A DNA stretch of 64,000 nucleotides from Asaia bogorensis NBRC 16594. GTDB lineage: Bacteria; Pseudomonadota; Alphaproteobacteria; Acetobacterales; Acetobacteraceae. Where the stretch lies: NCBI RefSeq assembly GCF_001547995.1, contig NZ_AP014690.1:1422001-1486000 (forward strand), in the 5' to 3' direction. Positions 9,105 through 17,145 of this stretch are shown one piece after another. Each line of letters begins with the position of its first letter. The stretch's first letter is position 1. Under the pieces are notes generated by a model, which was given only the letters and a program-made list of their open reading frames with translations, was not told the origin of the DNA and did no database searches. The translations under genes and the position numbers were made by a program.

Positions 9105-10208
9105 TTAACCGGCGAGACGGTGGCGCACGAGCTTTGTCAGCGCCATCCCTCTTGCGTCGAAGAGGTGACAATTTTCCGAGAGCAGGCGCAGACCGACCGT
9201 GGCATCGACTTCGCCACCGTGATCGCCATCTGTCTGCACGATAATCAGCGCGCCATCCGGAAGCGCGACGTGCAAGAGCGTGAGGGCTCCAAGCCGCTCG
9301 ACCATGCGGATCACACCTGAGATCTCGCCATGCGGGTCGAGCACGATATGCTCTGGTCGAACACCCAGTGTCATGGCTTCGGCAGAAGCGGACTCACCCG
9401 GTAGCACGGGCACCGTGATGGGCGTTCCGTGATCGAGGGCAACGGTCATGCCTTCTTCACCGATGCTGCGCACGGTCACGGGCAGGAAATTCATTGGCGG
9501 TGAGCCGATGAAGCGCGCAACGAACAGGTTGCGGGGGTGATGGTAGAGCTCGAGCGGTGAGCCAACCTGCTCTACGACACCCTTTTGCAGGACCACGATC
9601 TTGTCAGCCATTGTCATGGCTTCAACCTGATCATGGGTGACGTAAATGGTCGTTGCCTTGAGGCGACGGTGCAGGGTGGCAAGCTCGACACGCATCTGGC
9701 CACGCAGGGCAGCATCGAGATTGGAAAGGGGCTCGTCGAACAGAAACACCTTGGGGTTGCGCACAATGGCACGGCCGATTGCAACGCGCTGCCTCTGGCC
9801 GCCCGAGAGCTGGCCTGGCTTGTGCTTGAGATAGGAATCGAGCTGCAGGGTCTTGGCCACGTCGGTGATTTTCTGGCGACGTTCGGCTTCGGGCATGCCG
9901 GCCAGCTTCAGGCCGAATTCCATGTTCTGGTAGACATTCATATGCGGGTAGAGCGCATAGGACTGAAAGACCATCGCGAGGCCGCGCTTGGCGGGCTCGA
10001 CATCATTGACGCGCTTGCCGTCAATCAGCAGGTCACCGCCAGAGATCTCTTCCAGTCCGGCGATCATACGCAGGAGAGTGGATTTTCCGCAGCCTGAGGG
10101 GCCAACGAAAACCACGAATTCCTCATCGTTGATCTCAAGGGAAACGCCCTTGATGATTTCTTCGGCGTGATAGGTCTTGCGGATATCGCGCAGTTCAACT
10201 TTAGCCAT
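9105..10208 (-). CDS. ABC sugar/polyol importer ATPase (MalK/SmoK/UgpC type)
   Basis: A 367-residue ATP-binding subunit energising the two permeases encoded just upstream. Walker [10 protein letters not shown] lies near residue 37, the ABC signature [14 protein letters not shown] near 134, Walker [13 protein letters not shown] near 154 and the switch His in [14 protein letters not shown]. The C-terminal third is the TOBE regulatory domain typical of carbohydrate CUT1 ATPases. It acts on the cytoplasmic face of the inner membrane. Position in an operon with a kinase and an SDR indicates polyol or sugar uptake. ATG 10208 is preceded by the spacing from permease 2 of about 54 bases. Confidence 0.93.
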   Translation of the reverse strand: MAKVELRDIRKTYHAEEIIKGVSLEINDEEFVVFVGPSGCGKSTLLRMIAGLEEISGGDLLIDGKRVNDVEPAKRGLAMVFQSYALYPHMNVYQNMEFGLKLAGMPEAERRQKITDVAKTLQLDSYLKHKPGQLSGGQRQRVAIGRAIVRNPKVFLFDEPLSNLDAALRGQMRVELATLHRRLKATTIYVTHDQVEAMTMADKIVVLQKGVVEQVGSPLELYHHPRNLFVARFIGSPPMNFLPVTVRSIGEEGMTVALDHGTPITVPVLPGESASAEAMTLGVRPEHIVLDPHGEISGVIRMVERLGALTLLHVALPDGALIIVQTDGDHGGEVDATVGLRLLSENCHLFDARGMALTKLVRHRLAG

Positions 10209-10262
10209 TGTTCACTCCGAAAGAGCGTGAGGAGCCGAAAGGGAGGGTCATTTCAGAGAGGG

Positions 10263-11090
10263 TCATTTCACGGCGCCGAACGTAAGGCCACGTACGAGCT
10301 GCTTCTGGCTGAACCAGCCAAAGACGAGGATCGGAGCGACGGCAAGCGTGGAGGCGGCGGAAAGCTTGGCGAAAAACAGTCCCTCAGGCGACGAGAACGA
10401 GGCAATGAAGCTCGCCAGAGGGGCAGCGCGCGACGAGGTGAGGTTGAGCGACCAGAAGGCCTCGTTCCAGCACAGGATGAGGGAGAGCAGCGCTGTAGAG
10501 GCAATGCCGGGCAGGGCGAGCGGAAGCAGCACGACGCTGATCTCCTGCCAGCGATTGGCCCCGTCCATACGTCCAGCCTCAAGGATTGGCACCGGCACTT
10601 CCTTGAAGAAGGTGTAAAGCATCCAGACGATGATCGGCAGGTTGGTCAGCAGATTGATGATCGCTAGACCGATCACCGTGTCGAGCATGTGCGTCGACCG
10701 CGCGATCAGATAGACCGGCACGAGCACGCCGACAGGCGGCAACATGCGCGTCGAGAGCATCCAGAGCAGGGTGCCACGTGTGCGTTTGGTGGGAAAAAAC
10801 GCCATCGAATAGGCTGCTGGAACGCCAAGAAGCAGCGCGCCGCCAGTGGCAAGCACCGACATGAACACGGTGTTGAAGGTAAAGTGCCAGTAATTCTCCT
10901 GGGCAAAGACGTCGTGATAGCTTTGCAGCGTCGGCTTGAAGATCAGATGAGGCGGTGTCGAGATTGCGTCCATCTCGCTCTTGAAGCCGGTAAGGACCAT
11001 CCAGAGGATCGGAAAGAAGATCCACAGCGCGACGGCCCAGCCGACGACACCGAGCGCGATTTTGGGGAGGAGTTGCGTTTTCCGGGCCAT
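10263..11090 (-). CDS. ABC polyol/sugar importer permease (MalG/SmoG-like)
   Basis: A 275-residue inner-membrane permease with about six transmembrane segments. The EAA loop that docks the ATPase reads EAGRMDGANRW near residue 190. It pairs with the permease encoded just upstream, and both belong to the CUT1 class that imports mono-/disaccharides and polyols. Start ATG 11090 (MARKTQLLPK) lies four bases after the preceding stop and follows GGAGG within the end of that gene, showing tight coupling. The longer frame beginning at 11165 is rejected because it overlaps the upstream gene by 70 bases with non-membrane sequence. Confidence 0.92.
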   Translation of the reverse strand: MARKTQLLPKIALGVVGWAVALWIFFPILWMVLTGFKSEMDAISTPPHLIFKPTLQSYHDVFAQENYWHFTFNTVFMSVLATGGALLLGVPAAYSMAFFPTKRTRGTLLWMLSTRMLPPVGVLVPVYLIARSTHMLDTVIGLAIINLLTNLPIIVWMLYTFFKEVPVPILEAGRMDGANRWQEISVVLLPLALPGIASTALLSLILCWNEAFWSLNLTSSRAAPLASFIASFSSPEGLFFAKLSAASTLAVAPILVFGWFSQKQLVRGLTFGAVK

Positions 11091-11094
11091 GATC

Positions 11095-11988
11095 TCATGC
11101 CTCCAGATTGCGGGCGACCGCACGAACGAGGAATGCGGCGATGATATTGGCGATGATGATTGCAATCACGCCACCGGCCGAGGCACCTCCGATATCGAAT
11201 TGCAGCAGGGCGCGTGAATAGATCAGGAAGGCCAGATTGGTGGAGGCAACGCCCGGTCCGCCTGAGGTCGTGACCGAAATTTCAGCGAATACGGTCAGCA
11301 GATATATGGTCTCGATCATGATCACGACCGTGATGGCGCGGCTCAGATGCGGCAGGATGATGTAGCGAAACCGGGCGATCGGCCCCGCGCCATCCATACG
11401 TGCCGCTTCTTTCTGCTCATGGTCGAGTGACTGGACCGCTGTAAGCAGGATAAGCACGGCAAAAGGCAGCCATTCCCAGGCAACAATCATCATGACTGTC
11501 TGCATGGGATAATGGGCAAGCCAGTCGATGGGTTGCAGCCCGACTGCCCGCATCATGGCGCTGTAAACGCCATAAATCGGATGCAGCATCAGGTTTTTCC
11601 ACAACAGGGCTGACACTGTGGGCATGACGAAGAACGGCGAGATGACCAGCACACGCGCAATACCGCGCCCGAAGAAATCCTGGTCATACAGCACGGCCAG
11701 TAGTACGCCGCCGCCAACGCTTATGACGAGAACCCCGAGCACGAGCAGAACGGTATTCAGCAGCGCGTAGAGGAAATCCGGGTCAGTCAGCAGGTAGACG
11801 TAATTACTGAACCCGGCGAAACCCTTGAGGGTCGGGTCGACCAGATTATAGTTCTGGAACGAATACCAGAGTGTCAGGACGAGGGGGATCAGAGACCAGA
11901 TCAGCAGGATGATGACCGCAGGGGAGAGGAATACACCTGCTCCCGCTTTGCGCTTCACCCGCTTTGGTGTGGCGATGACAGCTTCCAT
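11095..11988 (-). CDS. ABC polyol/sugar importer permease (MalF/SmoF-like)
   Basis: A 297-residue inner-membrane permease with a basic cytoplasmic N-terminus (TPKRVKRKAG) and six predicted membrane helices. The EAA motif EAARMDGAGPIARF lies near residue 200. It forms the heterodimeric channel with the following permease. The start is ATG 11988, with GGAG eight bases upstream; TTG 11994 is in frame but less likely. In related mannitol/sorbitol operons a periplasmic substrate-binding protein gene directly precedes this permease. Here only a 111-base gap with a GC hairpin separates it from the kinase gene, and no binding protein is encoded. Confidence 0.92.
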   Translation of the reverse strand: MEAVIATPKRVKRKAGAGVFLSPAVIILLIWSLIPLVLTLWYSFQNYNLVDPTLKGFAGFSNYVYLLTDPDFLYALLNTVLLVLGVLVISVGGGVLLAVLYDQDFFGRGIARVLVISPFFVMPTVSALLWKNLMLHPIYGVYSAMMRAVGLQPIDWLAHYPMQTVMMIVAWEWLPFAVLILLTAVQSLDHEQKEAARMDGAGPIARFRYIILPHLSRAITVVIMIETIYLLTVFAEISVTTSGGPGVASTNLAFLIYSRALLQFDIGGASAGGVIAIIIANIIAAFLVRAVARNLEA

Positions 11989-12071
11989 AGGCAAGCTCCA
12001 CGAGCGTAAGGCCGCTCGTCCTGGCTGTAAGGGGAAAGTTCAGCGTGTCTTGTGGGGAGTCCGGATGATGT

Positions 12072-12090
12072 CCCCCACGTGGCGTGGGGG
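12072..12090 (-). other. Perfect GC hairpin between kinase and permease genes
   Basis: CCCCCACG (12072-12079) and CGTGGGGG (12083-12090) form an 8-bp stem with a 3-base loop. There is no T-run on either side, so it is not a normal intrinsic terminator. Such stems in ABC operons commonly follow the binding-protein gene and protect the upstream mRNA; here it follows the kinase stop codon by ten bases. Confidence 0.7.
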
Positions 12091-12099
12091 CTTGAAGGT

Positions 12100-13737
12100 C
12101 TAGTGGGCGAGGGCTTCGGCCATCAGGGCACGATGGTGAAGCTGCTCGTCATGCATCGCCTGAAACACGGCAAATTTAGCGTTGTGATAACGTGACGTGC
12201 TGGTATCAGGCGCGACTTCTGCGCCGACACGGGTCATCTGCGACATGGCCACGCGCATGTCGCTGTAAACACCGCCTGCAACAGCGCCGAGGATCGCCGA
12301 GCCAAGGAGAACAGCATCGGGCTCCTTTGGCAGCATGATACGGCATCCCGTCGCATTGGCATGTTCACGCAGGAACACGGGGTTCTTGGTGCCGCCCCCT
12401 GTCGCGAAAATGGTGTCGATTGCGTAACCCTTGGCATTGAGCGCGCGGATGATATCGCGCGTGCCATAGGCCAGGCCCTGAATGGTCGCGAGATAGAGCA
12501 TCACAAGATCATCGAACCCGGCTGAGAGGCTGAGCCCGCTCACCATGCCGCGCAGGGTCGGGTCGGCGTGGGGCGACCGGTTGCCATGATAATCTGGCAG
12601 CACGTGGAATTCCGCTGTCAGCGAACCGGGCAGGGCGCCTTTTTCGAGTTCGGCCAAGCGCTCATTGAGCAGCTCGTAAACGGTACGACCTTCTGATTTG
12701 GCCTTTTCGGCCAGTTCAGGGCCATAGGCATGGCTGGAAATCACGAAATCGACGAGTGAACCTACGGCAGACTGACCGGCTTCGTTCAGCCATGTGCCGG
12801 GGATCATGGCCTCGGAATAAGGGCCCCAGATCCCATCCACATAACGTGCCTCTTTCGACACGGCCATATGGCAGCTCGACGTTCCACCGATCAACGCAAG
12901 GCTGCGGTCGAGTGCGGCATCATCAACCGTTTCACCCGATGCGGAGCCGATCACACCGATGCCACCGGCATGGGCGTCAATCGCGGATACACCGACAGGG
13001 ATACCGGCTTCGAGCCCGAGTTCATGCGCGGCATCGGCACTTAGGCCGTTTCCGACGGTCTCGCCCAGCGAACGCACATTCTTGCCGATGCGCTGGTACC
13101 CTTCATCAACCAGTTCGCCCAGACCGATTGCCTTGAAGTAGGACTCATCCCAGCCCTTGGAATGGGCGAGATAGGTCCATTTGCACACTGTCGAGCAGCA
13201 GCTGCGGGAGTCTGCGCCGGTTGCGCGCCATGTCAGGTAATCGGGAAGATCAAAGAAATAGCCAGCTTTGGCGAAGGTCTCCGGCATATTGCGCTTGAGC
13301 CAGAGCAGCTTTGGCGTTTCCATCTCGGGAGAGATGGTGCCCCCGACATAACGCAGCACCTCATACTGGCCAGCGTTGATTTCCTCAGCTTCTTTCATCG
13401 CGCGATGATCGGCCCAGAGGATGATGTCCTGCTCAGCTGCCCCCTTGGGATCGATGGAGAGGGGTTTGCCCTCGCGATCGAGAACGACGAGCGAGCAGGT
13501 GGCGTCAAACCCGATGCCGCGCACTACAGGGTTTTTGCCCTCAAGCTCGCTCATCGCAGTACGGATGCTCTTGCAGATGGCACCCCAGATGTCCGTTGAG
13601 GATTGCTGGATGAAATCTGCCTCAGGCCGCCAGGTACGGGTGGGGGTCACGCAGGAAGCGAGCTTCTCTCCAGTGAGGGAAAACACGCCGGCGCGTGCAC
13701 TGCCTGTGCCGACATCGACGCCAATAACAACTTCCAT
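12100..13737 (-). CDS. FGGY-family carbohydrate kinase, D-ribulokinase type
   Basis: A 545-residue cytoplasmic sugar kinase of the FGGY family, with two actin-like ATPase domains. The N-terminal phosphate loop reads GVDVGTGSARAGVF, and the sugar pocket segment GFDATCSLVVLD near residue 74 contains TCSLV, a motif linked in the literature to D-ribulose preference. The catalytic Asp is in SAIDAHAGGIG near residue 258 and the ATP-site glycines in ATGGGTKNP near residue 437. It would make D-ribulose 5-phosphate from the ketose produced by the SDR encoded at the end of the operon. ATG 13737 follows a promoter region bounded upstream by the TonB-receptor terminator, so this is the first gene of its transcript. 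Confidence 0.9.
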   Translation of the reverse strand: MEVVIGVDVGTGSARAGVFSLTGEKLASCVTPTRTWRPEADFIQQSSTDIWGAICKSIRTAMSELEGKNPVVRGIGFDATCSLVVLDREGKPLSIDPKGAAEQDIILWADHRAMKEAEEINAGQYEVLRYVGGTISPEMETPKLLWLKRNMPETFAKAGYFFDLPDYLTWRATGADSRSCCSTVCKWTYLAHSKGWDESYFKAIGLGELVDEGYQRIGKNVRSLGETVGNGLSADAAHELGLEAGIPVGVSAIDAHAGGIGVIGSASGETVDDAALDRSLALIGGTSSCHMAVSKEARYVDGIWGPYSEAMIPGTWLNEAGQSAVGSLVDFVISSHAYGPELAEKAKSEGRTVYELLNERLAELEKGALPGSLTAEFHVLPDYHGNRSPHADPTLRGMVSGLSLSAGFDDLVMLYLATIQGLAYGTRDIIRALNAKGYAIDTIFATGGGTKNPVFLREHANATGCRIMLPKEPDAVLLGSAILGAVAGGVYSDMRVAMSQMTRVGAEVAPDTSTSRYHNAKFAVFQAMHDEQLHHRALMAEALAH

Positions 13738-13817
13738 GGGGACCCATCCAAACTCTTACGAATTCGTCATATTCCCACTCAGCTTCTGGGATGCAATTCA
13801 CCAATGCGTGTGATCTG

Positions 13818-13834
13818 TCTCAATATGTATGAGA
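13818..13834. promoter_or_regulatory. Inverted repeat upstream of the kinase operon, candidate operator
   Basis: TCTCAATATGTATGAGA is a 5-bp-arm inverted repeat with an AT-rich 7-base centre, about 80 bases upstream of the kinase start. A second palindrome, ACGAATTCGT, lies at 13758-13767 closer to the start. Either could bind a sugar-responsive repressor; no regulator is encoded beside it. The assignment is inference. Confidence 0.35.
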
Positions 13835-13842
13835 TATCGCAC

Positions 13843-13872
13843 AAAAAAACCCGGCACCTTGAGATGCCGGGT
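13843..13872 (-). terminator. Intrinsic terminator of the TonB receptor gene
   Basis: On the minus strand ACCCGGCA and TGCCGGGT form an 8-bp stem with an 8-base loop, followed by TTTTTT. It lies 30 bases after the TonB receptor stop and separates that gene from the kinase operon. Confidence 0.88.
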
Positions 13873-13901
13873 CGATAGCCTGTCATGTTTGCCAAAAGGG
13901 A

Positions 13902-16844
13902 TCAGAAATTGACCCCGGCCTGGACGAACACGTTACGGCCCATGAAGAGATTGCCGTACTGGTAAACGTTGCTGTTCGTGGCACCATCAACGACGTAGGG
14001 GGGCTTCTTGTCGAACAGGTTGCGCACGCCTGTCTGGAAGTTCCAGCGGTTCAGCTGATAGGCCAGCGTGATGTCATGCGTGAAGATGCCCGGCGTCTTG
14101 TAACGGCCAACAGTGCCCTTAACGAGGTCCTCAGACTGGTTGTTCCAGACCATGCCGCCCGTATAGCTCATCATATAGATGAAGCTGAAATCGTCATGAC
14201 GCCATGTTGCCGTTGCGTAGTCACGCACGCGGGGCTGACCCGTGCTGTTGTTATACAGCAGGCGACCATCATAATTGTACCACTGACCGCCCGGCACATA
14301 TTGCTGCTGATAGCTTACCAGCTGCTGGAAATTGTTGCTCAGGTTCAGGCGATCATGACGCGTGATACGGAAGGTATAATCCAGATCGAAGTCGATACCG
14401 CTCGTGTGTAGGCCGCCGAGGTTTTCATACATCGCGGTGGCAGTCTGGATCTGCTGGGTCTGCGCGTTACGCACGATTGCCGAGCAATAGCCGGTGTTTG
14501 CGCCGGTATAGCACTGATCAAGCAGATACTGCGTCCCGATGACGCTGATCATGTTCTTGAGCGTGTAATGCCAGTATTCGACCGAGAGCGACAGACCCGG
14601 CACCCAGTGCGGCGTCAAGACAGTACCGAACGTATAAGTGCGGCCGGTCTCGGGCTTGACCTGCGCGTTACCGCCCTGGAGAGTCGGAACCTGAGCCGAG
14701 TTGCGCATCTCGAAGCCCGGGCTGATGCCCTGGCGAGCGCATGTGGCAGCAACCGTCGGGGAGGATGCACCATAGCTGCCCATCTGCGAGCAGGGATCAT
14801 AGGCGGTTTCATAGCTCAACTGCTGACCACCGAAGAGCTCGAAGATGTTGGGCTGGCGGTAGGACGTGCCCAGCGTTCCGCGGAAGCGGATATCACGGTT
14901 GGGTGCCCAGTTGATCGCGACCTTCCAGTTCTTTGCTGCACCGAAGGTATTGTAGGACGAATAACGGCCCTGCGCGTCGATCGTCAGATCCTTGGCCAGG
15001 AAGGCATTCTTCAGCAGGTTCAACTTGCCTTCAAGATAGCCTTCGGAAACGTTGAATCCACCACCGGTATAGGCCTGGGTGTTGGTCAGCGTGAGACCCT
15101 GTGCCACCAGCGGGTCGGGGCTGTCGCTCATCTGCTCGCTGCGATGTTCCATGCCGAGCGCGATACCAAGCTCACCACCGTTCTTCCAGGGCATCGAAAC
15201 GACGTGGTTGTTATGCACACGGAAGTTGGTGTCGCGGAACTGGTACTGGATGTTTTCGGCTGTCGTGTAATTGGTATAAGCAGCGCCCTGCGGCGTCAGC
15301 TTGCCAAACGGTGAGGAGAGCTCACAACCTGCCGATGCCTGACATACACTCGGATCATAGACGAGGCTGGTATCCGGGTTGCCGGGATCGGTTGCGCGCA
15401 GACCCCAAGTGTTGAGCAGATTGGCATAATTGCCAATGTTCAGACTGCGAACGTTCTCACGGTTAACACCATAGGTATAGGATGCATCATACATCCAACC
15501 ATGGGTGATCTCACCCTTTGCGCCGAACATGCCGGTCACCGTGTCCGAGGCGCGCTCATAACGGCGGGGGCCCCATTCACCCATGCGACGATAGACGGTT
15601 GTGTCCTCACCGAACGGGTTGCCGGGATAATCGCCGGGAACCACGACCGCGCCGGGAAGGGTGCTCGGCGGGATCGAGCCGGACATGGGCTCGGGCGCCA
15701 TGAAGCTGTTTGTGGTGCGGTGGCTGTAAAGCACGTTCGCATAGACTGTCAGGTGCTTGTTCACATCGTAATGTGCATCACCCGAAAGCGAAGAGTCCTG
15801 ATAGTTGTTGGTCAGGCTGGAATCGCGATTGAAGGGGTAGCGATCTGCCTTTGTGAACGGCACGACCGTCTGGCCATTATCATGGGTCGTGTAGCCCTTG
15901 CCATTGCCGCTATCGGGGTAGAATACGCCGTTCGTGCTGTAGGAGGAGCCATAGGTCGGCTGGCCTGAGACCGGGTTCGTCAGCGCCACGGGGTTTGCCC
16001 AGGCGCGGTTACGCTGCATCACGCCGGTTGAGGTCAGGTACTGACCGAACAGGGTGATGTTGCCCTTGCCATGGTCGAAGTTCCAGCCCTTGAACGCTGA
16101 GAGCATGCCCTCGGGCGCATCGCCATATTGCGAGATGCTGCCGCGCATCGTGATGTTGCCGGTGTTCACGTCGTGACGCATCTTGATGTTGATGACGCCC
16201 GACACGGCATCGGCACCGTAAAGTTCCGAACCGCCATCCTTCAGGATTTCCACGCCAGCCACCTGCTGAAGCGGAATGGCGTTGAGATCGACGCAGTTCG
16301 AGTTGCCATTGATGGTTGTGCGCTTGCCGTCGATCAGCACGAGAACGCGGTTGGTCCCGAGGTTGCGCAGATCGGTACAGGACACACCGCCGCCGCCATT
16401 AGTGACAGCGTTCGTCGTGGCACTGGAGCCGACGGACGGCAGACGGGCAAAGAAATCACCGAGGTTGTTCACACCCGTCTGGGCGATCTGCTTGGAGGTG
16501 ATGATCTGCACCGGGTTCGAGTTAGTGTTGTTCGACGTGCTGAGCGCCGAGCCAACCACCGTGATGCTTTCATTGCCAGCCGGGGCGGGGCCGGAAAGCG
16601 ACGTCAGGCTGCTGCGACGTGCGCTAACTGGCGCTGCCGTCGTGACAGCCGCCGGGGTTGCTGTGATGCCCGTGCTGACCGGACGTGCAGACGAACGTAC
16701 GGCGCGTTTTGTGCTGCTCTTGTGGCTTGCCTTGTGATGGGCCGTGGTCGCGGTGGCGGCCTGAGCCGTGAAGCTCGCACCGGCGAGGATCGTTGCACCG
16801 AGCAGCATGGAGGCGCGGCAGATGCGTGTGCGGGAAATGGCCAT
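13902..16844 (-). CDS. TonB-dependent outer-membrane receptor
   Basis: A 980-residue outer-membrane gated channel. It has a signal peptide (about residues 1-29, cut after SFTAQA), then a long basic Ser/Ala/Thr linker rich in Lys, Arg and His, a TonB box ESITVVG near residue 92, and a plug domain with NPVQIITSKQI and a conserved RVLVLIDGKR segment. The C-terminal 22-strand barrel ends in Phe. Substrate is unknown; siderophores, cobalamin or carbohydrates are all possible, and position next to a polyol operon and edd/eda makes a carbohydrate conceivable. It is transcribed alone, divergent from edd, and closed by its own terminator. Confidence 0.92.
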   Translation of the reverse strand: MAISRTRICRASMLLGATILAGASFTAQAATATTAHHKASHKSSTKRAVRSSARPVSTGITATPAAVTTAAPVSARRSSLTSLSGPAPAGNESITVVGSALSTSNNTNSNPVQIITSKQIAQTGVNNLGDFFARLPSVGSSATTNAVTNGGGGVSCTDLRNLGTNRVLVLIDGKRTTINGNSNCVDLNAIPLQQVAGVEILKDGGSELYGADAVSGVINIKMRHDVNTGNITMRGSISQYGDAPEGMLSAFKGWNFDHGKGNITLFGQYLTSTGVMQRNRAWANPVALTNPVSGQPTYGSSYSTNGVFYPDSGNGKGYTTHDNGQTVVPFTKADRYPFNRDSSLTNNYQDSSLSGDAHYDVNKHLTVYANVLYSHRTTNSFMAPEPMSGSIPPSTLPGAVVVPGDYPGNPFGEDTTVYRRMGEWGPRRYERASDTVTGMFGAKGEITHGWMYDASYTYGVNRENVRSLNIGNYANLLNTWGLRATDPGNPDTSLVYDPSVCQASAGCELSSPFGKLTPQGAAYTNYTTAENIQYQFRDTNFRVHNNHVVSMPWKNGGELGIALGMEHRSEQMSDSPDPLVAQGLTLTNTQAYTGGGFNVSEGYLEGKLNLLKNAFLAKDLTIDAQGRYSSYNTFGAAKNWKVAINWAPNRDIRFRGTLGTSYRQPNIFELFGGQQLSYETAYDPCSQMGSYGASSPTVAATCARQGISPGFEMRNSAQVPTLQGGNAQVKPETGRTYTFGTVLTPHWVPGLSLSVEYWHYTLKNMISVIGTQYLLDQCYTGANTGYCSAIVRNAQTQQIQTATAMYENLGGLHTSGIDFDLDYTFRITRHDRLNLSNNFQQLVSYQQQYVPGGQWYNYDGRLLYNNSTGQPRVRDYATATWRHDDFSFIYMMSYTGGMVWNNQSEDLVKGTVGRYKTPGIFTHDITLAYQLNRWNFQTGVRNLFDKKPPYVVDGATNSNVYQYGNLFMGRNVFVQAGVNF

Positions 16845-17145
16845 TGGTCACTTTCGCGAAAAGAATTGAGGGCGGAATAAGCTCCGGATTTGACCCCGCA
16901 GATGGCACATGGTGATCAAGAGTTTCAATCTCGTAACGTAGAGTCACCCGCCGCCATTGTGACATTTCCATTGCGATGTGTTCCCGATGCAACAGGCTGT
17001 TGCATGGATGTTGATAGGAAGTTTTAAAACTGACGCATGTTTGGGAATTTTATTACCAGCCAGTACTTGACGTGCTGATCACGGAAACTTTACAAGGGCG
17101 CAGCTCGCGAAAACGCGAGCACGAAACTGCTTCCAGCGAGCCGCC
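16845..17145. promoter_or_regulatory. Divergent control region between TonB receptor and edd
   Basis: A 301-base intergenic region that must contain promoters for both directions. It holds a perfect inverted repeat at 16987-17005 and, for edd, a plausible TTGACG (17067-17072) with TACAAG 18 bases further on (17091-17096). It is more AT-rich than the flanking genes, notably between 17020 and 17055. Confidence 0.5.
16987..17005. promoter_or_regulatory. Perfect 8-bp inverted repeat, candidate operator
   Basis: ATGCAACAGGCTGTTGCAT has 8-bp arms around GGC. It lies midway in the divergent region, 141 bases before edd and 143 before the receptor gene, where one regulator could act on both. No T-run follows, so a terminator is unlikely. 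Confidence 0.5.

Noticed and set aside
14568-15314. A 248-codon frame antisense to the TonB receptor
   Set aside because: Shadow of a long beta-barrel gene; no motif and no promoter or ribosome site.
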